Shown: in pieces, positions 1 to 4,076 of the stretch | Layout of the letters: every line of letters starts with the position of its first letter | How positions within the stretch are numbered: the stretch's first letter is position 1 | NCBI GenBank assembly: GCA_902494945.1 | Contig: CABUVF010000122.1 | Location: forward strand, 1 to 6,598 | Direction: 5' to 3' | Length of the DNA: 6,598 nt | Source of the DNA: an uncultured Collinsella sp. | Lineage (GTDB): Bacteria > Actinomycetota > Coriobacteriia > Coriobacteriales > Coriobacteriaceae | The notes under the pieces: generated by a model | Databases searched by the model: none | Told to the model about the DNA's origin: nothing | Seen by the model: the letters and a program-made list of their open reading frames with translations, nothing else | Translations under genes and position numbers: made by a program

Positions 1-566
1 ATGCCGTGGCTGACGGTGGAAAGCGCGTCGACGTCCAGGCCGGAGTCGGTCTCGTCTAGGATGGCGAGCTTGGGCTGCAGCAGCAGAAGCTGGAGCATCT
101 CGACCTTCTTTTTCTCGCCGCCCGAGAAGCCCACGCCCAGCTCACGGTTGAGGTAGGAGGTATCCATGTTGAGCTCGGCCGCGAGCTCCTTGACGCGACG
201 TCGGAACTCCTTGCCCTTCATCTCCAGGCCGGGGCGGCCGGCGATACTGGCGCGCAAAAAGCTCGACAGTGGCACGCCGGGGATCTCGACAGGGGCCTGG
301 AAGCTCAGGAACAGGCCGGCGCGCGAGCGCTTGTCGGTGGTGAGCTCGGTGATGTCCTGGCCGTCAAAGACGATGCGGCCGTCGTTGACCGTGTAGACGG
401 GGTCGCCCATGACCAGGTGGCCAAGGGTGGACTTGCCGGCGCCGTTGGGTCCCATCAACACGTGGGTCTCGCCGGCGGCGACGTTGAGGTTGACGTTGTG
501 GAGGATGGTCTTCTCGTCCACGGAGGCGGTCAGACCTTCGATGGAAAGCAGCGGATTTGCGCTCAT
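1..566 (-). CDS. sufC: SufC, ATPase subunit of the SUF Fe-S cluster assembly complex (partial, C-terminus cut by window edge)
   Basis: Cytoplasmic ABC-type ATPase that, in the known SUF system, works with SufB and SufD as the scaffold that builds Fe-S clusters. The visible 188 residues carry Walker A GPNGAGKST (about 39-47), the Q-loop glutamine (about 90, LFLSFQAP), the SufC-style signature GFSGGEKKK (146-154) and Walker B with D-loop LAILDETDSGLDVDAL (167-182). The LSFQ and FSGGEKK variants and the DETDSGLD box separate SufC from transporter ATPases. SufC is usually about 250 residues, so about 60 C-terminal residues (H-loop region) lie beyond position 1. I chose the ATG at 564-566 because GAGAGGGA sits at good spacing upstream; an in-frame ATG at 594-596 has no comparable ribosome site. 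The gene is divergent from the Rrf2 regulator and is probably the first gene of a suf operon continuing to the left (sufB, sufD and sufS expected but not seen). Identification is firm. Confidence 0.96.
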   Translation of the reverse strand, partial: MSANPLLSIEGLTASVDEKTILHNVNLNVAAGETHVLMGPNGAGKSTLGHLVMGDPVYTVNDGRIVFDGQDITELTTDKRSRAGLFLSFQAPVEIPGVPLSSFLRASIAGRPGLEMKGKEFRRRVKELAAELNMDTSYLNRELGVGFSGGEKKKVEMLQLLLLQPKLAILDETDSGLDVDALSTVSHG

Positions 567-630
567 GCTGTCCCTCTCTGTATATGGTGTACTCATGGGT
601 GTACGAAACCCTAGGAATCTTCTCGGAATA

Positions 631-658
631 AAGTTACTATGGGTTCGGCGTTAGTCAA
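631..658 (-). promoter_or_regulatory. Candidate sigma-70-type promoter of sufC
   Basis: Read on the minus strand, TTGACT (658-653) is followed after 16 bases by TAACTT (636-631). The -35 box is close to consensus and the -10 box is weak (3 of 6). Transcription would begin near 625, leaving a leader of about 60 bases before the sufC ATG. The -35 lies inside a TTAGTC/GACTAA dyad, which suits a repressor-controlled promoter. Inferred from spacing and sequence only. Confidence 0.4.
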
Positions 659-674
659 GGGAAAACCCGACTAA
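651..674. promoter_or_regulatory. Dyad TTAGTC-N12-GACTAA over the candidate sufC -35 box, possible operator
   Basis: Positions 651-656 (TTAGTC) and 669-674 (GACTAA) form perfect 6-bp inverted arms around 12 bases, a 24-bp site. It overlaps the TTGACT -35 candidate of sufC, so a bound protein would block RNA polymerase. It differs in sequence from the two TGGGACAAA dyads nearby, so it may be a second regulator's site or chance. The arms are seen directly; the operator role is inference. Confidence 0.3.
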
Positions 675-694
675 TCCACTCGACTTTTCTAGAT

Positions 695-727
695 GTGGGA
701 CAAAATAACCTGTTGTGTTTGTCCCAC
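695..727. promoter_or_regulatory. Operator-like dyad, copy 1 of a tandem pair between sufC and the Rrf2 gene
   Basis: GTGGGACAAA (695-704) and TTTGTCCCAC (718-727) are perfect 10-bp inverted arms around a 13-base spacer containing AACCTGTT. The core at 696-726 matches copy 2 (740-770) at 23 of 31 positions by hand alignment, and the dyad centres (711 and 755) are 44 bp apart, close to four helical turns. There is no T-run, so a terminator is unlikely. Its place in the sufC/Rrf2 divergent region makes the downstream Rrf2 protein the obvious candidate binder, which is an inference. Confidence 0.6.
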
Positions 728-739
728 TTACTTAAGATT

Positions 740-770
740 TGGGACAAACAAACCTGGTTATGTTGTCCAA
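740..770. promoter_or_regulatory. Operator-like dyad, copy 2 of the tandem pair, just upstream of the Rrf2 gene
   Basis: TGGGACAA (740-747) and TTGTCCAA (763-770) are inverted arms with one mismatch. Concentric with them is a perfect inner dyad, AACC-T-GGTT (751-759, centre 755). Copy 1 has a degraded version of the inner dyad at the same place. The site ends 20 bases before the Rrf2 start codon and 8 bases before its ribosome site (GGGAGGG at 779-785 region), so it should overlap the promoter. A TATGTT at 759-764 is a possible -10 box inside it, without a clear -35. This fits autoregulation. Confidence 0.55.
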
Positions 771-790
771 GATGCGATGGGAGGGTAGGT

Positions 791-1222
791 ATGCTCATTT
801 CTTCTAAGGGCCGCTATGCCCTCCGACTGATGATCTATATCGCAGCGCTGGGCGACGCCGAGGGCAAGATCGCTCTGCGCGAGGTCGCCGACCGCGAGCG
901 TATCTCGCAAAAGTATCTGGAGCAGCTGGTTCGTCCGCTCATGAAGGCGGGCCTACTTAAGAGCGTGCGCGGCAAGGGCGGCGGCTACATGATGGCCAAG
1001 GACCCGGCCGAGGTGCGTGCCGGCGACATCCTGCGCGCCGTCGAAGGCAGCACGGCTCCGGTGGCGTGCGATGGCATCGACAACAGCTGCGCCCGCAGCG
1101 ATCTTTGCTCGACCGTCAAATTCTGGCGCGGTCTGGACGACGTGATCGAAAAGTACGTCGACGGCGTGACGTTGGCCGACCTTGCTGCCGTCCCCGAGAT
1201 CAACTTCGACATTAAGCTGTAG
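791..1222 (+). CDS. Rrf2-family transcriptional regulator (IscR/SufR-like, probable Fe-S sensor)
   Basis: A 143-residue Rrf2 winged-helix regulator. The N-terminus ISSKGRYALRLMIYIA is the typical Rrf2 first helix. The helix-turn-helix region IALREVADRERISQKYLEQLVRPLMKAG (about 27-54) precedes the wing SVRGKGGGYMMAKDP (58-72). Three cysteines at 93, 100 and 106 (C-x6-C-x5-C) match the ligand region that holds an Fe-S cluster in IscR, NsrR and related proteins, so an Fe-S-dependent switch is likely. I use the ATG at 791 because GGAGGG lies directly upstream and Rrf2 proteins begin at this point; an open frame extends back to 695 but crosses the operator dyads and encodes no family sequence. Divergence from sufC points to control of Fe-S assembly, with the tandem dyads upstream as likely targets. 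The exact ligand ([2Fe-2S] or [4Fe-4S]) and the sign of regulation cannot be read here. Confidence 0.93.
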   Translation: MLISSKGRYALRLMIYIAALGDAEGKIALREVADRERISQKYLEQLVRPLMKAGLLKSVRGKGGGYMMAKDPAEVRAGDILRAVEGSTAPVACDGIDNSCARSDLCSTVKFWRGLDDVIEKYVDGVTLADLAAVPEINFDIKL

Positions 1223-1230
1223 GGCTGCAG

Positions 1231-1518
1231 ATGGTATCTCTCGACAAGGTGTACAAGCAAATTGAGATTTTTGCTCGGGAATGTGACGCCGAGAGGGTTG
1301 TGCTGTTTGGTTCTCGTGCCCGCGGTGACAACTTGCCTAAGAGCGATATTGATATTGCTGTAGCAGGTTGCCGGGATTTCGACCGTTTCTCATATCTGAT
1401 AGAGGAGCGTCTTGATACTCTTTTAGATATAGACGTCGTCAATCTGGATGAGTCCTTATCGCAGCAATTGCTCGATGAAATTGCCAGGGATGGTGTGATT
1501 CTGTATGAAAAAATATGA
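1231..1518 (+). CDS. Minimal nucleotidyltransferase of the MNT family (HI0073/MntA-like), probable antitoxin
   Basis: A 95-residue single-domain protein with the pol-beta-type motif GSRARGDNLPKSDIDIAV (27-44), which fits the GS-x10-D-x-D signature exactly (Asp39, Asp41). A third acidic residue is probably Asp68 in LDIDVV. In characterised HepT/MntA (type VII) systems such proteins add AMP to a tyrosine of the HEPN toxin and neutralise it; in older literature this family is HI0073, partner of HI0074. The ATG at 1231 follows an AGGG that overlaps the stop codon of the Rrf2 gene, with only 8 bp between the genes. It overlaps the next gene by 14 bp, so the two are surely co-translated. Base composition drops here (25-30 G+C per 60 bases at 1321-1440, against 44 per 60 at 961-1020), suggesting acquisition. 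Confidence 0.9.
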   Translation: MVSLDKVYKQIEIFARECDAERVVLFGSRARGDNLPKSDIDIAVAGCRDFDRFSYLIEERLDTLLDIDVVNLDESLSQQLLDEIARDGVILYEKI

Positions 1519-1924
1519 GAACTTTGCCAGCGCCTTGGCGAATCTTGAGGATGCACCCAATCAGGATCTTAGCAATGATTTTGTTCAGAGTGGATTGATT
1601 AATAAGTTCAACCTTCAGTTTGAACTGAGCTGGAAGCTCCTTAAACGTCTGCTCGAGTATGAGGGCGCCACGCTTGCTGCATCGGGGTCTCCTCGTGCCA
1701 TCTTGAAGGAAGCCTACCGATTCTACGACTTTATTGATGAGGCGGCATGGCTAGATATGCTCAGAGACCGCAATACGAACGTCCATATCTATGACAACAA
1801 GCTCGCTCAAGATTTGATTCAGCGTATCTTAAACGTCTATATCCCCGCTTTCTGTCAGTTGAGAGACGGGCTGATGGGACGCTACGGCGATCTTCTTCTG
1901 GTGCCCGACGACCAGTTTGTTTAA
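1505..1924 (+). CDS. HI0074-family HEPN-like protein (nucleotidyltransferase substrate-binding partner; probable HepT-like toxin)
   Basis: A 139-residue helical protein with the HI0074-family landmarks: FELSWKLLKRLLEYEG (39-54), SPRAILKEAYRF (62-73), W82 and RDRNTNVHIYD (87-97). The segment from Arg89 to Tyr96 reads R-x4-H-x-Y, the HEPN ribonuclease motif plus the tyrosine that is AMPylated in HepT of the described type VII system. The protein could thus be both an RNase and a target of its neighbour. The ATG at 1505 lies inside the end of the MNT gene (14-bp overlap, +1 frame), with an AGGGATGG about 11 bases upstream, so coupling to the upstream gene is likely. Composition is AT-rich like its partner. 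HI0074 proteins were first described as substrate-binding subunits, so toxicity is inferred rather than established for this branch. Confidence 0.87.
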   Translation: MKKYENFASALANLEDAPNQDLSNDFVQSGLINKFNLQFELSWKLLKRLLEYEGATLAASGSPRAILKEAYRFYDFIDEAAWLDMLRDRNTNVHIYDNKLAQDLIQRILNVYIPAFCQLRDGLMGRYGDLLLVPDDQFV

Positions 1925-1932
1925 TTCCTTTA

Positions 1933-1950
1933 GATTTCGCGGATTTCGCG
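1933..1950 (+). repeat. Tandem 9-mer GATTTCGCG x2
   Basis: Two perfect, abutting copies of GATTTCGCG (1933-1941 and 1942-1950) lie just after the HI0074-type gene stop. They precede a further pair of imperfect repeats. No function is recognised. Confidence 0.7.
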
Positions 1951-1991
1951 GAGGGTTGTTGCCGTTTACCGAGGGGTTGTTGTGCAACAAC
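1951..1991. repeat. Imperfect direct repeat GAGGG(G)TTGTTG and dyad GTTGTTG-TG-CAACAAC upstream of the surface-protein gene
   Basis: GAGGGTTGTTG (1951-1961) recurs as GAGGGGTTGTTG (1971-1982), 20 bp apart, about two helical turns. The second copy runs into the dyad GTTGTTG (1976-1982) / CAACAAC (1985-1991). There is no T-run after the dyad, so it is unlikely to be a terminator for the preceding gene pair. A control site for the gene at 2062 is possible. The rest of the spacer (1992-2049) is AT-rich and probably holds that gene's promoter, but no convincing -35/-10 pair is visible. Confidence 0.45.
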
Positions 1992-2061
1992 GGGCGAGCT
2001 GCAATACTTAGTTTTATCTTTGCAAACTGCACTTTAACTACACCAATGCAGGGAGGATCTT

Positions 2062-3876
2062 ATGCAGCGCAAGCATTCTGCTATTGTCGCGGGCCTGACG
2101 CTGGCGCTTTCGTTTGGCGCCGTTTCCGTGCCGGCACCCGCCGCTGCCGAGGAGCCCACGCCGGGCGTTGCCTCGGATGCGACCGATATCGATAAGGGTC
2201 TCTATACCCAGCAGTCCTTCTCGGGCGTGCTGAGGTCGGTCCAGGGCGTTTCGTTTGTTAACGTGACCCCCGAGATGAAGTACTTTACCAAGTACGAGAG
2301 CCATGGCAACTATAACCAGGGCTTTTCGTATGGCGACGGCTATAACGCGCTGGGTTATTACCAGTTCGACCGTCGATGGTCGCTCATTCCGTTTATGAAG
2401 CAGGCCTACAACTACAACCCCGAAAAATACAGCATGCTCAAGGATGCGATTGATCGCGGCAGCGAGATTTCCAACACGAGCAATGCCATGTACGAGAACG
2501 GCCAGCTCACCGAGTTGGGCCGTATTGCGCAGGAGGCTTTCCAAGGTGCTTATAACACCGACCCTGTTGAGTTCTCGGCTCTGCAGGATGCGTATGCGTA
2601 CAACTCGTACTATGCGGTGACCGAGGCGTGGCTCAAGAGCGGCCTGGGCATTGATATTTCGGGCCGTGCCGATTGCGTTAAGGGCATGGTGTGGAGCATC
2701 ACCAACATGTGCGGCACCGGTGGCTGCAGGGACTTCTTCCGTTGGGCAAACCTTTCTAACAGTATGACTGATCGCGAGTTTGTGACGGCGCTTTCCAACG
2801 GTGTGGTCAATAACGTGGCGACCAAGTATTCGAGCCAGCCCCAGTATCATGAGGGCTGGAAGAACCGCTACCGCAACGAGCTGAAGGACTGCTTGGTTTA
2901 TATCGCCGAGGACGAGGCCGCTGCCGCTGCGACGCCCGTGCAGCCCGAGCCCACGCCGGCGCCCTCGCCGACGCCTGATTCGAATGACGACTCGAGCGAC
3001 GATGCCAACGATGACAGGATGGATGCGCCCTCGACCGGTGCTGACGGTGATGGCTCTGCTGGTGGCACTACCAACAACGGCTCTACCTCGAACGGCTCCG
3101 ATTCAAACGGCTCTGCTGCGGGCGATTCGTCTTCAAGCTCTGCCGGCAATACGGACAGCGACGCTTCTGGTTCGACCGGCGCTGGCACCTCTAACTCATC
3201 CACCGGCTCGAGCGATTCGTCCGTTGGCACCGGCTCTAACAACGGCTCCGGCTCTGACGCAACCCCTGGTTCCGATGCTTCCAAGGATGACTCGAATAAG
3301 GCGCCGGACGTTCCCGTTGCTTCGCCGGACAAGAAGCCTTCTTTCTCCGAGCAGCTTGGTTCTACGCTGGGCTCTTCGCTGATGGCTGGCGTCAATAACG
3401 GCTCGACCCAGAACAAGGGCAACTCTGATCAGGTTTCCACGGAAAAGATCGAAGCCGCAAAGGGCGACTCCAAGGACAAGGCTTCCGAGAAGACCGAATC
3501 CGATAAGGGTTCTAGCTCTGAGGAGAAGAGCGACAAGTCCGAACAGAAGAAGGACGAGGATAAGAAGTCTGAATCTGAGGAGAAGGACAAGAGCAAGGCC
3601 GAGGGCGAAAAGAAACAGTCCGAAGACGACGACAAGAGCGGTGCTGACAACCGGGTCCAGGAGCAAAATGACTCCAAAACGGTGACCACCACGACCACGA
3701 CGACTACAACTACCAAGTCTTCGGGCGGCAACATGCCCAAGACGGGCGATCTGATTGTGATGGCGAGCCTTGCCAGTGCAAGCTTGGCCACACTGGGCGC
3801 TACGTCTATCGTAAGTGGTAAGCATAAGCTCGATCAGCAGAAGAAGGCTTCTGGGGAGGACGGCTCGGAGGAGTAA
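2062..3876 (+). CDS. Secreted, sortase-anchored surface protein with VgrG3-like (lysozyme-like) domain and long low-complexity stalk
   Basis: A 604-residue wall-protein candidate. Residues 1-29 are a signal peptide (basic MQRKH, hydrophobic core, VPAPAAA before EEP). A globular domain spans about 60-285 and contains MKYFTKYESHGNYNQGFSYG and DGYNALGYYQFDRRW. This pattern of KYES followed by a GYYQFD box resembles the lysozyme-like C-terminal domain of VgrG3-type proteins; Glu79 would be the candidate catalytic acid. Cysteines at 205, 217, 222 and 277 could form disulfides outside the cell. Then come a Pro-rich hinge (295-305), a Ser/Gly/Asn/Asp linker (306-410), a Lys/Glu/Ser region (461-530), ten threonines (542-551), the sorting signal MPKTG (558-562), a hydrophobic segment (564-584) and a tail with a basic start. 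The ATG at 2062 has GGGAGGA four bases upstream. Likely role: peptidoglycan binding or cleavage at the surface. Domain assignment is by eye and moderate; secretion and anchoring are well supported. Confidence 0.85.
   Translation: MQRKHSAIVAGLTLALSFGAVSVPAPAAAEEPTPGVASDATDIDKGLYTQQSFSGVLRSVQGVSFVNVTPEMKYFTKYESHGNYNQGFSYGDGYNALGYYQFDRRWSLIPFMKQAYNYNPEKYSMLKDAIDRGSEISNTSNAMYENGQLTELGRIAQEAFQGAYNTDPVEFSALQDAYAYNSYYAVTEAWLKSGLGIDISGRADCVKGMVWSITNMCGTGGCRDFFRWANLSNSMTDREFVTALSNGVVNNVATKYSSQPQYHEGWKNRYRNELKDCLVYIAEDEAAAAATPVQPEPTPAPSPTPDSNDDSSDDANDDRMDAPSTGADGDGSAGGTTNNGSTSNGSDSNGSAAGDSSSSSAGNTDSDASGSTGAGTSNSSTGSSDSSVGTGSNNGSGSDATPGSDASKDDSNKAPDVPVASPDKKPSFSEQLGSTLGSSLMAGVNNGSTQNKGNSDQVSTEKIEAAKGDSKDKASEKTESDKGSSSEEKSDKSEQKKDEDKKSESEEKDKSKAEGEKKQSEDDDKSGADNRVQEQNDSKTVTTTTTTTTTTKSSGGNMPKTGDLIVMASLASASLATLGATSIVSGKHKLDQQKKASGEDGSEE
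2959..3714 (+). repeat. Low-complexity stalk-coding region (Ser/Gly/Asn/Asp, then Lys/Glu, then poly-Thr)
   Basis: Codes for about 250 residues of extended linker in the anchored protein. Positions 2959-3291 give short NGS, SDS, STG and NNGS-type units. Positions 3442-3651 give a highly charged EK/DK/SE stretch. Positions 3685-3714 give ten consecutive threonines using mixed ACC, ACG, ACT and ACA codons. The codon mixing argues against simple triplet slippage for the threonine run and for selection on the protein. Such stretches usually lift a domain away from the wall. Confidence 0.75.
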
Positions 3877-3909
3877 TCTTCCAGATCGTTTTCTATAAGA
3901 GTTTGGGAC

Positions 3910-3943
3910 GGGGTCCGGTGCGGCGGCATCGGGCCCCTTTTTT
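3910..3943 (+). terminator. Intrinsic (Rho-independent) terminator after the surface-protein gene
   Basis: Positions 3910-3921 pair with 3926-3937 in a 12-bp stem (two G-U wobbles) around a GGCG loop, followed at once by six Ts (3938-3943). It lies 34 bases after the stop at 3876 and ends the surface-protein transcript. It also isolates the ATPase gene, which needs its own promoter downstream. Confidence 0.92.
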
Positions 3944-4015
3944 GTTGTGCAACGATTTGTTATGCCCCCTCGGGGGTCTGTTGCTACCGCTGCCCGAAAC
4001 GTTTGCATGTCGATA

Positions 4016-4043
4016 TTGTTGCGCTCTACCCGCTCGCTACAAT
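4016..4043 (+). promoter_or_regulatory. Candidate sigma-70-type promoter of the AAA-ATPase-like gene
   Basis: TTGTTG (4016-4021) and TACAAT (4038-4043) are separated by 16 bases; the -10 box matches consensus at 5 of 6. Transcription would start near 4050, about 27 bases before the GTG start and just ahead of the AGGAGA ribosome site (4064-4069). Its position after a strong terminator supports it. Confidence 0.55.
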
Positions 4044-4076
4044 GGGCATCGTGCTGCGTTAGAAGGAGAGTCTACG

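Noticed and set aside
166..654. Plus-strand open frames across the sufC region
   Set aside because: They lie antisense to an unmistakable SufC reading frame and encode no recognisable protein; high-GC codon bias produces such open frames.
695..790. N-terminal extension of the Rrf2 regulator from an ATG at 695
   Set aside because: It would translate the operator dyads, has no family similarity, and the ATG at 791 has a good ribosome site and the standard Rrf2 N-terminus.
2038..2850. 270-codon minus-strand open frame opposite the surface-protein domain
   Set aside because: Antisense to a gene with signal peptide, domain and sorting signal; the translation shows no family motif and reflects codon bias.
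2950..3740. CRISPR-like or minisatellite array in the repetitive part of the surface-protein gene
   Set aside because: Repetition is at the amino-acid level with varied codons and no regular repeat-spacer periodicity.
3965..3976. Hairpin CCCCC-TC-GGGGG considered as a second terminator
   Set aside because: Loop of two bases and no T-run on either strand; it may form a structure in the spacer but there is no support for termination.
3196..4008. Long minus-strand open frame opposite the stalk, terminator and spacer
   Set aside because: Low-complexity codons on the other strand give Leu/Arg-rich nonsense; it crosses the terminator and lacks a sensible ribosome site.
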